A stretch of DNA of 64,000 nt from Streptomyces sp. B21-105 (GTDB taxonomy: Bacteria > Actinomycetota > Actinomycetes > Streptomycetales > Streptomycetaceae), in the NCBI RefSeq assembly GCF_036898465.1, contig NZ_JARUMJ010000001.1, positions 1,550,001 through 1,614,000 of the forward strand, written 5' to 3'. The position numbers and the translations under genes were made by a program. Below, one piece after another: positions 1 through 9,634 of this stretch; within the stretch, counting starts at the first letter, position 1, and each line of letters starts with the position of its first letter. The notes beneath the pieces were generated by a model, which worked only from the letters and a program-made list of their open reading frames with translations, ran no database searches and had not been told where the DNA came from.

Positions 1-349
1 TGTCGTAGGCCATCGAGCCGCAGTAGAAGCTGCCGTCGGGATCGCAGCCGCCCTCATTCATCCGTACCCCACGGCTTTCGTCCCACAGTGCGGGCAGGTG
101 TGTCAGGGTGCCGTCGGCGTCCTCCAGGGCGAAGCCCCGCTCGACTCCGATCACCGCGCCTCCCTGGCTGCGGGGCCGCATGGCTGCGGCGACCTTGCCC
201 ACATGACGGCGGGTGACGGTGCTGTCGTCGGCCAGGGACAGCACGTCTCCTGCCAGCATGTCGACCCAGCGCAGGCCGCCCCAGGCCGACGACCATACGG
301 GCCCCTCGGCGTGGTAGGCGATCGGATCGGTCACCTGCTCCACACGCAT
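1..349 (-). CDS. SMP-30/gluconolactonase family protein, N-terminal part
   Basis: Reading down from an ATG at 349-347 gives 116 residues with no stop before the window edge. The start MRVEQVTDPIAYHAEGPVW and the later stretch MNEGGCDPDGSFYCGSMAYD are the hallmark of the SMP-30/gluconolactonase/regucalcin beta-propeller family; the NEGGCDPDG segment lies where metal-binding Asn/Asp residues sit. Members hydrolyse sugar lactones in the cytosol, which would fit the sugar-acid genes nearby, but the substrate cannot be read from this part. The C-terminal half lies outside the window. Confidence 0.85.
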   Translation of the reverse strand, partial: MRVEQVTDPIAYHAEGPVWSSAWGGLRWVDMLAGDVLSLADDSTVTRRHVGKVAAAMRPRSQGGAVIGVERGFALEDADGTLTHLPALWDESRGVRMNEGGCDPDGSFYCGSMAYD

Positions 350-436
350 CGACGCCTCCCGGTGAAGCGTCTGTTTTAGGCGGATAGTTCTTCTTGTTGC
401 TTAGGTGTCATAGTGCCTGAACCGGGAGATCGCCGT

Positions 437-1615
437 ATGGCCCGTTCGCGCACGGCCGCTGTGTTGCGGACGTGGCTCGCCGAGACCTGGCCGCTGGTGC
501 AGGCGACGGCGGCTGCCACGGTGGCGTGGGTGATCGCCGTCCGCATCGGTGGCCACGACGCCCCGTTCTTCGCTCCGATCGCCGCGGTGGTCGCGCTCAA
601 CTTCGGGCGTGGTGAGCGGGGACGGAACGCGGTGCGGCTGGTGTTCGGGGTGTGTATCGGCATCGTGATCGGCGAAGTCACGGTCGTGGTCCTCGGGGGC
701 GGTTGGGGCGGGCTGGCGCTGGCGACATTCGTGGCGTTGGTCATTGCCCAGGCCCTGGGGGCCAACCGTCTGATGCGCGTCCAGGCCGCTGCCGGGGCGG
801 CCCTGACCATTGCTGCGGCCGGCGGATCGGCCGGCGGCGGGGCTGGTGTGTACCGGTTGGTCGACGCGCTGGTCGGTGCGGGGGTGGCGCTGGTGTTCAC
901 GCAGATTCTGTTTCCTCCCGAGCCGCTGGCTCTGGTGCGCCGGGCGGAGAGGGCGGCGCTGACGACCATGGCGGAGGGCCTGGGGCTGGCGGCCGAGGCG
1001 ATCGAGCGGGGAGCGTACGACGAGGACCTGCATGCGGGGCTGATCGGGTGCATGTCCGGCGTGCGGGAACACCTCGCCGAGGTGGGGAGGGCCGGCCCGG
1101 CCGGTGCCCGGGTCGCCGGCCACTCGTTGATCTGGTGGTATCGGCGCCCCGCCGCCGCGTGGACGCGTCAGGAGGCTGCCCAGGTTCAGTTGCTCGGAGC
1201 CAGCTGTCTGATGCTGATGCGTACCGCCGTCAGCGCGGGGCTGCCTGGGCAGGGCAGGCTTGCGCAGGCGGTGCGGGAGCTGGCCGGGGCGGTCACCGAC
1301 CTGTCGACAGACCTGGGCAGCCACCGGATCCGCCAACGCGCGGTGGACCGTGCCTTCACCGTCGCCCGCCGGATCGGCGAGGCCCCGGCGCCGCGTATGG
1401 AGCGGGAAGCAGCAGCTGCCGGCGTGCGGTTCCTCTGCCTCGACATCATGGTCTTCGCCGGCGCCGCTCCGAGGGAAGCCTCCGACGTGCTTCAGCAGGG
1501 CGCCGGCAAGCCGCGGGCGATCGCGCCGCCAGAAGACTTCCACCTCCCTGGCCTGCCGCGCGGGGCGCTGTTCCGTCGTCTGCGGCGCGGGCTGCCTGGC
1601 CGACGGCGGCGCTGA
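437..1615 (+). CDS. FUSC-like integral membrane protein (aromatic acid exporter type)
   Basis: A 392-residue protein. The N-terminal third is a run of short hydrophobic helices with small residues (TWPLVQATAAATVAWVIAVR, PFFAPIAAVVALNFG, then two more pairs), followed by a mainly soluble helical C-terminal half. This is the layout of FUSC/ArAE-like inner-membrane proteins, some of which export aromatic acids; others have no known substrate. An in-frame GTG at 413 would add eight residues, but the ATG at 437 has a GGGAG ribosome site about nine bases upstream and is preferred. It converges on the zwf-like gene with about 28 bases between stops. Substrate unknown. Confidence 0.75.
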   Translation: MARSRTAAVLRTWLAETWPLVQATAAATVAWVIAVRIGGHDAPFFAPIAAVVALNFGRGERGRNAVRLVFGVCIGIVIGEVTVVVLGGGWGGLALATFVALVIAQALGANRLMRVQAAAGAALTIAAAGGSAGGGAGVYRLVDALVGAGVALVFTQILFPPEPLALVRRAERAALTTMAEGLGLAAEAIERGAYDEDLHAGLIGCMSGVREHLAEVGRAGPAGARVAGHSLIWWYRRPAAAWTRQEAAQVQLLGASCLMLMRTAVSAGLPGQGRLAQAVRELAGAVTDLSTDLGSHRIRQRAVDRAFTVARRIGEAPAPRMEREAAAAGVRFLCLDIMVFAGAAPREASDVLQQGAGKPRAIAPPEDFHLPGLPRGALFRRLRRGLPGRRRR

Positions 1616-1643
1616 CTCTGACAACCGGCGTGCCGGCCGCGCG

Positions 1644-3013
1644 TCAGGGCGGGCCCGCGCTTCCTGCGGCGTATTCCTCCAGCGGGACCATCCCCGCGTT
1701 CCAGGCTGCCAGTACGGGCGTCATGACGCGCCAGGCCGCTTCGGCCTCGTCACCGCGGACGGACAGCGTGCTGCCGCCCGACAGGACGTCCAGCAGCACG
1801 CGACCGTAGGCCGGCAGGTCGGCGGCGGGAGGCGGCGCGGTCAGCGTCACCGGCGAAGGGCTCGGCGGATTCAGGGACACCCCGCCGGTCAGGTGCAGGG
1901 CGATGTCCTCGGGGCCGTCGAGGCCGATCCGCAGCGTGTTGGCCGGAGCGCTGTTGTACGACGGGTGCTCGGCCGGCCGGAAGCGGACCGTGACCTGCTT
2001 GCGCCGGCGGTGCAGCGCTTTGCCGGCCCGGAGCAGGAAACGGGTGCCCGACCGCCGTTCACTGTCGAGGTCCAGCACGATCTCGGCGAAGGTCTCGGTG
2101 CCGCGGACCGCTTCGACACCGTCTTCATCCTGGTATGCCGGGACGGCACGGCCGGGCTTGCCCTCCGCACCGGGGAGGCGGCCGGCGGTGTAGCGCGGGA
2201 CGCCGCCTCGTCGAGGCGCAGAGGGCGCACGGAGCGCAGGACGTCGACCTTGCGGTCCCGCAGGGCTTGTTCGTCGAGGCGCGTCGGCAGCTCCATCGCG
2301 ATCAGGGACAGGATCTGGAGCATGTGGTTCTGCATCACGTCCCGCAGGGTGCCGGAGCGGTCGAAGTAGCCCGCCCGGCCCTCCAGGCCCAGGTCCTCCT
2401 CCCACAGGATGTCGATCTGCTCGATGTGCCGACTGTTCCATACCGGCTCCAGGACCCGGTTGGCCAGGCGCAGCGCGATCAGGTTATGGACGGTGGGCAG
2501 CCCGAGGACGTGGTCTACCCGGAACACCGCCTGTTCCCCGGCTGCGCGCGTCACTTGGGTGAGGAGCCGGTTGAGTGCCATGGCGCTGTCGAGGTCCTCG
2601 CCGAAGGGCTTCTCCAGTGCGATCCGGCTTCCGTCGGGGAGCCCGGTACTTCCGAGCGTGGTCACCACCGTCGCGTGCAGTCCGGGGGGCAGGGCCAGGT
2701 AGGCCGCCCATGGCGGCCGGATGCCGGACAGCAGGCTGCCGAGGCTCGCGGGGTCCGTCATCTCTGTGGGGCGGTAGCGAAGCAAGCGGATAAGGTCCGC
2801 GCGGGCCGCGGCCGGCACATCCGGGGCGTGGCGCTCCAGCCTGTCGGCGGCGGCGCGCTGGAAGGCATCGTCGTCGAGGTCTTCCCGGGCGGCTGCGACG
2901 ACGTGGAAGTCGGGTGGAAGCCGGCCCGCGGCACGGAGTGCGGCAAGGGCGGGCAGCAGGAATCGGCCGGCGAGGTCACCGGTCGCGCCGAGCAGCACCA
3001 ACGTCTTGATCAA
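1644..3013 (-). pseudogene. zwf: Glucose-6-phosphate dehydrogenase paralogue, frameshifted
   Basis: The first ~270 codons, from a TTG at 3013, encode the NADP-binding half (LVLLGATGDLA, then RIALEKPFGEDL). The C-terminal half (ETFAEIVLDLDSERRSGTR to the end) is in another frame. The join is near 2195-2205, where one base is missing before the expected YTAGR. Together the halves make about 456 residues, slightly short for the family. The signature usually reading DHYLGK is DHVLGL here, so the conserved lysine that contacts substrate is lost and activity was doubtful even before the shift. An intact enzyme would oxidise glucose-6-phosphate to the lactone. Sequencing error at the shift cannot be excluded. 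Confidence 0.8.
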
Positions 3014-3072
3014 TTGCTGACCCCCAGTACGACGGCATCGGCACCGGCAACACCGGGCGGCATAGAGATGCC

Positions 3073-3090
3073 AGTGATTGCAAAATCACT
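3073..3090. promoter_or_regulatory. Perfect 7-bp-arm palindrome between divergent genes
   Basis: AGTGATT, a four-base spacer, then AATCACT, placed between the TTG of the zwf-like gene (3013) and the ATG of the kinase-like gene (3131). A further GTGATTT half-site lies about 20 bases downstream. Size and position fit an operator for a dimeric repressor acting on both promoters. The binding protein is unknown. Confidence 0.45.
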
Positions 3091-3130
3091 ATAAGTGGCG
3101 GCTTGATGTGATTTGTGAAGAATTCCAAGT

Positions 3131-3820
3131 ATGCCTGATCTTGAGTCGGCAGGTTCGGATCCGAAGCGGTCTCCTCCCGTAGTGACGCTTGCCGCGCTGT
3201 ATGGCACGGGGGGCGTCGTCATCGGGCCCGAGGTGGCGCGGCGGCTCGGCGTGGCCTTCCTCGATCGCGCCATCCCGGCGTCGGTCGCGGCGCAGAGCGG
3301 CGTGCCCGAGGAGGTCGTCGCCGCCGCTGCCGACGAGCGTCCGCTGAGCCGCTGGCAGCGCCTGCTGGCACGGCTGGCCAGGGCGCCCAGTTTGACCGCA
3401 GGACCGGCCCAGGAACGCTGGTTTCTCGAAGAGGGCGAGATGCGCGCGGAAATCCGGCGCTTCATGGCCGACGCCGTCCGGTCCGGGGGTGTGGTGCTGG
3501 GCCGCGGCGGCGCGATCGTGCTGCGCGAGGTGCCTCAGGCGCTGCACGTGTACCTGGGCGGGCCCCTGCAGGCCCGTATCGCGCGGGCCGCAGAGGCCGA
3601 AGGCGTCGACCGTGCCACTGCTGAACGGCGTGTTGAGGCCAACGACTGGGCTCGTAGGGAGTACGTCAGGAGGGCATACGGCGCCGACGGTGATGATCCG
3701 GCCCTGTATCACCTCATGATCGATGCCACCGCCTTCAGCGTGGACGCATGCGTGGAGCTGATCGTCGCGGCGGCCACCTTTCACATGGCTCTGGCGCGCA
3801 GTACGGGGGCGACGGCATGA
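3131..3820 (+). CDS. Cytidylate-kinase-like family protein
   Basis: A 229-residue protein with TLAALYGTGGVVIGPEVARR near the N-terminus, in the place of a P-loop, then LGVAFLDRAIP. A central GGVVLGRGGAIVLRE follows, and a late WARREYVRRAYGADGDDPALYHLMID segment. These match the cytidylate-kinase-like family, which resembles CMP kinase but whose substrate is generally unproven. It is divergent from the zwf-like gene and shares the palindrome-bearing intergenic region. There is no strong ribosome site before the ATG; GAAG at 3118 is the nearest purine run. It stands alone, 35 bases before the beta-glucuronidase start. Confidence 0.75.
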   Translation: MPDLESAGSDPKRSPPVVTLAALYGTGGVVIGPEVARRLGVAFLDRAIPASVAAQSGVPEEVVAAAADERPLSRWQRLLARLARAPSLTAGPAQERWFLEEGEMRAEIRRFMADAVRSGGVVLGRGGAIVLREVPQALHVYLGGPLQARIARAAEAEGVDRATAERRVEANDWARREYVRRAYGADGDDPALYHLMIDATAFSVDACVELIVAAATFHMALARSTGATA

Positions 3821-3855
3821 CGTGCAGTGCGGACGCAACGACGTGAGGAGTGCCT

Positions 3856-5637
3856 ATGCTCAGGCCCCGCGATACGCCCACCCGTGAGTGCACCTCGCTC
3901 AACGGCCTGTGGCGGTTCGCCGTCGACACCGATGGTGTCGGCCGGACTGACGGCTGGTGGCACCACTCCCTGCCCGGCAGGCGGGAGGCTCCTGTGCCGG
4001 CCAGCTACAACGACCTGTTCCCGGACCAGGCGGTCCACGACCATGTGGGCGATGTCTGGTACCAGCGGGTGATACGGATTCCCGGGCGGTGGGAGGGCCA
4101 GCGGATCGTCCTGCGTTTCGACTCCGCGACCCACCGGGCCGTGGTCTGGGTCGACGACACCGAGGTCGCGGCACACGAGGGCGGATACACGCCGTTCGAG
4201 GCCGACCTCACAGACGTGGTCGAACCGGGCGCCGAGCACCGGGTGACGGTCGTGGTGGACAACACCCTGTCGTGGCAGTCGATCCCGCCGGGCTACGTCG
4301 AGCAGACGCCCGACGGTCCACGCCAGCGCTACTTCCACGACTTCTTCAACTACGCCGGCCTGCACCGCAACGTCTGGCTCTACACCACACCCCGCACCTA
4401 CATCAGCGACATCACCGTCTTCACCAGGCTGGACGGACCGACCGGAATCGTCGACTACCAGATCCAGGCGGCCGGCCACGAGGGGCATGACGTCCGCGTC
4501 GTCCTCCGGGACGCCGACGGCGTCGAGGTCGCGCGGGCCACCGGCGCCACCGGCGGGCTCAGCGTCGAAGACGTTCACCTGTGGCGGCCGGGCGAGGGCT
4601 ACCTCTACCAGCTGCATGCCGAACTGCGGGGCACCGGAGAGGAACCGGCCGACGCGTACGTGCTGCCGGTGGGAGTGCGGACCGTGGCGGTCGAGGGACA
4701 TCAGTTCCTCATCAACGGGGAGCCGTTCTACTTCACCGGATTCGGCAAGCACGAGGACAGCCCCGTACGCGGCAAGGGCCACGACGACGCCTTCATGGTC
4801 CATGACTTCGCGCTACTGGAGTGGCTCGGCGCGAACTCCTTCCGCACCTCGCACTACCCCTATGCAGAAGAGGTGCTCGAGTACGCGGACCGGCACGGCA
4901 TCGTGGTCATCGGTGAAACCCCCGCCGTGGGGCTCAACGCCGAACTCGGCGCCACGCTCGCCGAGGCGGTCTTCAGCACGTTCTCCGAGTTCACCATCAA
5001 CAGCGCCACACAAGAGACCCACCGCCAGGCGCTCGCCGAGATGATCGCCCGGGACAAGAACCATCCCAGTGTGGTGATCTGGAGCATCGCCAACGAGCCG
5101 GAGTCGACCACGACCGCCTCCCGCTCCTACTTCGAGCCCCTGGTCGCCGAAGCCCGGCGGCTGGACCCCACCCGCCCGCTGGCCTTCGTCAACTTCATGA
5201 GCGCCACCCCGGACAACGACGTCATCTCTGGCCTGTTCGACGTCCTCCTGCTCAACCGCTACTACGGCTGGTACAAGGACCTGGCGAATCTCGCGGCGGC
5301 CGAGCGGAATCTCGAAGAGGAGCTCCGCGCCTGGACACGCAAGCACGACAAGCCGATCATCATGACCGAATACGGCGCGGATACGGTAGCGGGCCTGCGC
5401 ACCATCACGCCCACTCCGTGGACCGAGGACTACCAGGCCGACGTACTCGCGATGTACCACCGCGTCTTCGACCGCGTCGAGGCAGTCGTCGGCGAGCAGA
5501 TCTGGAACTTCGCCGACTTCGCCACCGCCCCCGGCCTGCTCCGTGTCGACGGCAACAAAAAGGGTGTGTTCACCCGCGACCGCAGACCCAAAACCAGTGC
5601 ATGGCAGCTGCGCGAACGCTGGCGAGCACGCCGATGA
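3856..5637 (+). CDS. uidA: Beta-glucuronidase (GH2)
   Basis: A 593-residue cytosolic GH2 enzyme (jelly-roll, immunoglobulin-like and TIM-barrel domains) with no signal peptide. Glu414 in IANEPES is the predicted acid/base and Glu505 in MTEYGAD the nucleophile, at almost the same positions as in E. coli GusA (413 and 504). The late GNKKG motif supplies Asn567 and Lys569, the pair that marks true glucuronidases by binding the uronate carboxylate. The ATG at 3856 is chosen because GAGGAG ends five bases upstream. The stop overlaps the start of the transporter gene, so the two are probably translated together and act in glucuronide uptake and cleavage. Confidence 0.93.
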   Translation: MLRPRDTPTRECTSLNGLWRFAVDTDGVGRTDGWWHHSLPGRREAPVPASYNDLFPDQAVHDHVGDVWYQRVIRIPGRWEGQRIVLRFDSATHRAVVWVDDTEVAAHEGGYTPFEADLTDVVEPGAEHRVTVVVDNTLSWQSIPPGYVEQTPDGPRQRYFHDFFNYAGLHRNVWLYTTPRTYISDITVFTRLDGPTGIVDYQIQAAGHEGHDVRVVLRDADGVEVARATGATGGLSVEDVHLWRPGEGYLYQLHAELRGTGEEPADAYVLPVGVRTVAVEGHQFLINGEPFYFTGFGKHEDSPVRGKGHDDAFMVHDFALLEWLGANSFRTSHYPYAEEVLEYADRHGIVVIGETPAVGLNAELGATLAEAVFSTFSEFTINSATQETHRQALAEMIARDKNHPSVVIWSIANEPESTTTASRSYFEPLVAEARRLDPTRPLAFVNFMSATPDNDVISGLFDVLLLNRYYGWYKDLANLAAAERNLEEELRAWTRKHDKPIIMTEYGADTVAGLRTITPTPWTEDYQADVLAMYHRVFDRVEAVVGEQIWNFADFATAPGLLRVDGNKKGVFTRDRRPKTSAWQLRERWRARR

Positions 5638-7025
5638 CCGGCCCGCCGGGTGAGCGGACCCCCCAGCTGCGCCCCATCCAGTACATCGGCTACGGGGCCG
5701 GGGACTTCGCGAACAACCTGGCGTTCTCGATGGCGTCGATGTTCCTGCTCCTCTACTACACCGACGTCGTGGGGATCTCCGCCACCACGGCGGGAACACT
5801 GTTTCTGGTCGTGCGGGCCTGGGACGGGATCGGTGACGTGATCGCCGGCCGCATCGTCGACCGCACCTCCACCCGGTGGGGCAAGTACCGCCCCTACCTA
5901 CTGTTCGCCTCGCTGCCGCTGCTGCTGCTCCTCGTCGCGCTCTTCTCCGTGCCGGGCGGACTCAGCGAGGGCGGCGCGCTCGTGTATGCCTACGTCTCCT
6001 ACGCACTGTTCTCCTTCGCCTACGGCCTGGTCAACATCCCCTACGGTTCCCTGTCCACTGCCATGACGCAGGATCCCGACGAACGCTCCAGACTCTCCAG
6101 CGCCCGGGTTCTCGCCACGAACCTGGTCATCCTGCTGCTGGCGGTGGTCGTCTCACGGCAGATCGCGAACTCCGACGACCTCCAGCAGTCTCTGACGGTC
6201 ATCACCCTGGGGCTGGTGGTGATCGGGATGGCGCTGTACGTGTTCACCTTCTCCACCGCCAAGGAGCAGGTGCAGCGCGACGTCGAGAAGGTCAGCCTGC
6301 GCCAGGCGTGGGACACCGTGAAGCAGAACAAGCCGCTGCTGCGGCTGGGCCTGTCCAGCGTGCTGTTCCTGTGCGGCATGTTCGCCCTGGAGACCACGGC
6401 CATCTACTACGCCCGGTACGTACTCGACGATGCCGGCCTCTACGTCGTCCTTGTCGCCGTGCAGGTCGTCGGCATGCTCCTGGCTACCCTGGTCATCCCC
6501 ACCACGGTGACCAAGATCGGAAAGCGGACCTCCTACATCGTGGGCGGAACCATCACCGTGCTGGGCGGCATCATCACCGCCGTCGCGCCAGGATCGGTCC
6601 CCGCGATCGCCATGGTCGGATTCGGCATCATGGGCATCGGGATCGGCGCCATCAACACCCTGATCTGGGCGCTGGTTGCCGACACCGTCGAGTACGGGGA
6701 ATGGAAGACCGGCGTGCGCGCCGAAGGCGCGACCTACTCGGTCCTCTCCCTCAGCCGCAAGTTCGGGCAGGCCGTCGGGGCTGCCGCCGCGGCCTACATC
6801 ATCGGCCTCGGAGGCTACGAGTCCGGCGCAGCCACCCAGAGTGGCGGCGCTCTCACCGCGATCAGAATCGCGGCCGGGGCGGTACCGGCGCTGGTCATCC
6901 TCCCCGCGATCGCCGTCATGGTGACCTACCCCCTGACCGAGAAGAAGTTCCGCCAAATCGTCGCTGACATCGCTCAGCGCCACGCAGAACCCGGCCCAGA
7001 CGAATCACGAGCCCACCGAGTATGA
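5634..7025 (+). CDS. GPH-family (MFS) sugar/glucuronide:cation symporter
   Basis: A 463-residue membrane protein with about twelve hydrophobic segments. YGAGDFANNLAFSMASMFLL opens the first helix, and GIGDVIAGRIVDRTSTRWGKYRPYLL is the conserved loop of the glycoside-pentoside-hexuronide symporters. LIWALVADTVEYGEWKTG near residue 350 is a second family signature. Its ATG overlaps the beta-glucuronidase stop (ATGA), so the likely cargo is a beta-glucuronide taken up with a cation for the neighbouring enzyme. The family also carries melibiose and xylosides, so substrate is inferred from context. Confidence 0.9.
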   Translation: MTGPPGERTPQLRPIQYIGYGAGDFANNLAFSMASMFLLLYYTDVVGISATTAGTLFLVVRAWDGIGDVIAGRIVDRTSTRWGKYRPYLLFASLPLLLLLVALFSVPGGLSEGGALVYAYVSYALFSFAYGLVNIPYGSLSTAMTQDPDERSRLSSARVLATNLVILLLAVVVSRQIANSDDLQQSLTVITLGLVVIGMALYVFTFSTAKEQVQRDVEKVSLRQAWDTVKQNKPLLRLGLSSVLFLCGMFALETTAIYYARYVLDDAGLYVVLVAVQVVGMLLATLVIPTTVTKIGKRTSYIVGGTITVLGGIITAVAPGSVPAIAMVGFGIMGIGIGAINTLIWALVADTVEYGEWKTGVRAEGATYSVLSLSRKFGQAVGAAAAAYIIGLGGYESGAATQSGGALTAIRIAAGAVPALVILPAIAVMVTYPLTEKKFRQIVADIAQRHAEPGPDESRAHRV

Positions 7026-7386
7026 GCAGTGCTCAAGCAAGGAAGGGCCCGCCCGAGGTGTCCGGCATTCGGGTGATGATGCCCCCGTGGACGGGCACAC
7101 CCGTTCGCGAAGGCCCTGTCGGCTCGGCCCAAGCAGTCGCTGTCGAGCGATCGCGTCACATGCCCTGGCACGTCAACACATATGGGGCGCCACGGCATTG
7201 CCTTTTCGAGTCCGCCTCACGAGAGTGCAAGGTCTGGCGCCCGCAGGTGAGTTGGCTGCACGGTGAGGGTTGGTTGGTGCGGCGAGGCCGGGCGTCGCGG
7301 TGATCAGTGACTGGAGGGGCCATGTGGCAGTCGCTCCACGCTCCTACCAAAGCCATACAGATCCGCACAATTGTTACGATGGGTTC
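7026..7386. other. Intergenic region, 361 bases
   Basis: Open frames here are short and have no recognisable protein. No clear terminator or operator was seen. Confidence 0.4.
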
Positions 7387-7749
7387 ATGTCTGATGGCAC
7401 TGAGCGCATCCCCGGAATCGATCTCAACGCGGGGCCGAGTGGGGAGGGGTGTGTGGAGTGCCTGGCGGGCGACGGCCCTGGATGGTGGTTCCACTTGCGG
7501 CGCTGCGCCGCCTGCGGACACATCGGATGCTGCGATTCCTCACCCTCCCAACACGCAACCGCGCACGCACGTGAAGCCGGGCACCCCATCTTGACCAGCT
7601 TCGAACCCGGAGAGAACTGGTTCTGGAATGTCGAGACCGGGACGTTCCTTGAGGGGCCGAAGCTGATGCCGCCCACCTCGCACCCGGAAGCGCAGCCGGT
7701 GCCTGGCCCCAAGGACAAGCTCCCCATGGACCGGCGGCAACTGCACTGA
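7387..7749 (+). CDS. UBP-type zinc-finger protein
   Basis: A 120-residue protein. CVECL near residue 20, CAACGHIGCCDSS around 40, and then HATAHAREAGHPI give the Cys/His spacing of a ZnF-UBP domain; FEPGENWFWNVETGTFLEG follows, as in bacterial members. In eukaryotes the fold binds the C-terminus of ubiquitin; in actinomycetes the role is unknown. The ATG at 7387 is used because the domain starts soon after it; the frame is open further upstream without conserved sequence. The last 30 residues are proline- and lysine-rich. It is a single-gene unit. Confidence 0.8.
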   Translation: MSDGTERIPGIDLNAGPSGEGCVECLAGDGPGWWFHLRRCAACGHIGCCDSSPSQHATAHAREAGHPILTSFEPGENWFWNVETGTFLEGPKLMPPTSHPEAQPVPGPKDKLPMDRRQLH

Positions 7750-7833
7750 GAAGCTCCACAGGCGAACAGAAGGTCGGACGGGTCGGTACGCGAGTTTGGG
7801 CCGGCTGACGGCTGGACGCACGCCGACTCGGGA

Positions 7834-8775
7834 TCAGGTGGGCGGCGCTCCCAGGTGCCGGTCTGTTACTCCTCCAGGGCAGGCCAGCCCGGCCATGTCC
7901 CAGTCGGCGCGCCCGGCTCCGGCCCGGTAGGCGCTGTCGTAGAAGGCGAGCACGGCGGCGCGGGGGTCCGCTTCGGCGCGGGCATCGTCGTAACGGAGGA
8001 CGGCCAGATGACTGCCGTTGCGCGCCACCCATCGGGCGGATCCTGGTGCGAGCGGCTCTTCCGCCAGCCCTGGGGGTTCGGGTGAGGTGTAGGAGTAGAA
8101 GGCGGGTTCGGGGAACATTTCGTCCCCGAACCAGAAGCCGAAGCTGATCACTTCACGGGAGTACGCCTCGCGAGTGACCGGGTCCGCCTCGGCCGGCTGT
8201 TCGGCGTGACGGCCGGAGAACCTGCTGTAGGCGATGTCGAAGGTGTGCCAGAAGTGATGCACAGGGCTGGCTTTCCCCGAGAATCCAGCCGCGAACTCCT
8301 CCAGCACCAGCGCCACCTGGCTGAGGACTCGCCAATAACGGTTGGCCTGCACGGGATCGTAGGCAGCGTGTTCGGTGTCCTCGGCGAACGGCCTGGATGC
8401 GTCCGGCAGGTCGAAGGGGCTGGGGAGAGGGACGTCCACCCGGACACCCAGCCCGGCCAGAGCGTCCAGGGTCGCGCGGTGGAAGGACGCCACCGACCGC
8501 CCGTAGAGCGGAAAGGACACCTCGGTGCCGTCCAGCGAAGCGACCACCAGACGATGGCCGACAAAGTCGAAGTCGATGGTGAACGGATCACCCTCGGCCT
8601 GCCCCATCGGCCGCGTGGTGATGCCACGCCCGGTGAGATGGAAGGGCACATTCCACCAGTGGTTGCGCCGAACGCTGGCGGCGAGCCGAATCTTGCCGAC
8701 GACCTGCGCGAACCGGTGCAGCGCCTCCTTGCAGTCCCGCCATTCGGCGAGCGGAATCGGCGGGAAGAGCTCCAT
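7834..8775 (-). CDS. DUF5996 family protein
   Basis: A 313-residue soluble protein starting MELFPPIPLAEWRDCKEALH, with HWWNVPFHLTGRGITTRPM, FTIDFDFVGHRLVV and HHFWHTFDIAYSRFSGR. These conserved blocks are the ones seen in DUF5996 proteins of actinomycetes. No catalytic function is established for the family. The start ATG has AAGGA about nine bases upstream. It converges with the UBP-finger gene; about 85 bases separate the stops. Confidence 0.8.
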   Translation of the reverse strand: MELFPPIPLAEWRDCKEALHRFAQVVGKIRLAASVRRNHWWNVPFHLTGRGITTRPMGQAEGDPFTIDFDFVGHRLVVASLDGTEVSFPLYGRSVASFHRATLDALAGLGVRVDVPLPSPFDLPDASRPFAEDTEHAAYDPVQANRYWRVLSQVALVLEEFAAGFSGKASPVHHFWHTFDIAYSRFSGRHAEQPAEADPVTREAYSREVISFGFWFGDEMFPEPAFYSYTSPEPPGLAEEPLAPGSARWVARNGSHLAVLRYDDARAEADPRAAVLAFYDSAYRAGAGRADWDMAGLACPGGVTDRHLGAPPT

Positions 8776-9634
8776 GAGCGTCCTTCCTCGAAGGCTCCGG
8801 CTGAGCGCGGATACCGGCGGACCCCTCCATGATGGCCGACCCCTTCGCGCACTGCACGCCGCCAGGTGCCACCCCTTACGGTGCGCTCAAGGGCGACTGG
8901 CCCAGTTGTCGCGCAAGCCGGACAACCGGCACGCACCCTCGTGGTCACGGGTGCCCTCCTTGGACCGTGGCACCGGAGTAAGCGCCCTGCCGGACGTGCT
9001 CCGATTGCAGTTCATACTCGGCGCGATCACCGCCCTCATCTTGGCTAGCCCGCTGTCCGACCGGCCCGCCGACGTGTACATCAGGGCGGGAGTGGTAGCG
9101 GAATCGGGCTGTGGGCGCTCAGCAAGCTGGTGATGAAGGTGCGCGGGGAGGCGTGAGCGCGCCATCGTTCTGGTGGAGGCGGAACATCCGAAGTGCCCAG
9201 GCCACCCACGAGACGTGCCAGCCCGCGAAGTGCCGGGTCCGGTTCGATCACGGTCTCGCTGGCATCGCGCGGCCTCTACCGGCGTCCGGCTCCTCTCTCC
9301 GCTTGGGAACGCGCCACAGCAAGGCCGGTGGTCGGCCGCGCAGCGCGCGGCCACCGGTGATGTCAGTACGTGCCCGCCAGCGTCAGTCGGCGTGCCGGCC
9401 AGGGAGCCGGGCGATGTTCCACAGCCCAGCACTATGAGCATCCGTCTGGTGTCCGGCATCCGGGTGGCAGCGGCCGTCCTCCCGCCACAGCCGTCGGGCC
9501 TCGGGATAGGGATGCATTTGCGCTCTTCGGCGTCCTGCCTGACGCGGCACTTCGCTCCGGGCCAGCACTGCCCATGGGTAGTGCCGACAGACCCGACGGC
9601 GCCATACGCTCCGTCAGACCGGAAGGGCAGCAGC
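8776..9634. other. Intergenic region, 859 bases, no confident gene
   Basis: Two weak possibilities only. A plus-strand frame near 8990-9160 encodes a hydrophobic stretch (LQFILGAITALILASPLSD) but seems to need a frameshift for a sensible C-terminus. A minus-strand frame at 9383-9568 has about 60 codons without recognisable domains. Both may be remnants. Confidence 0.35.
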
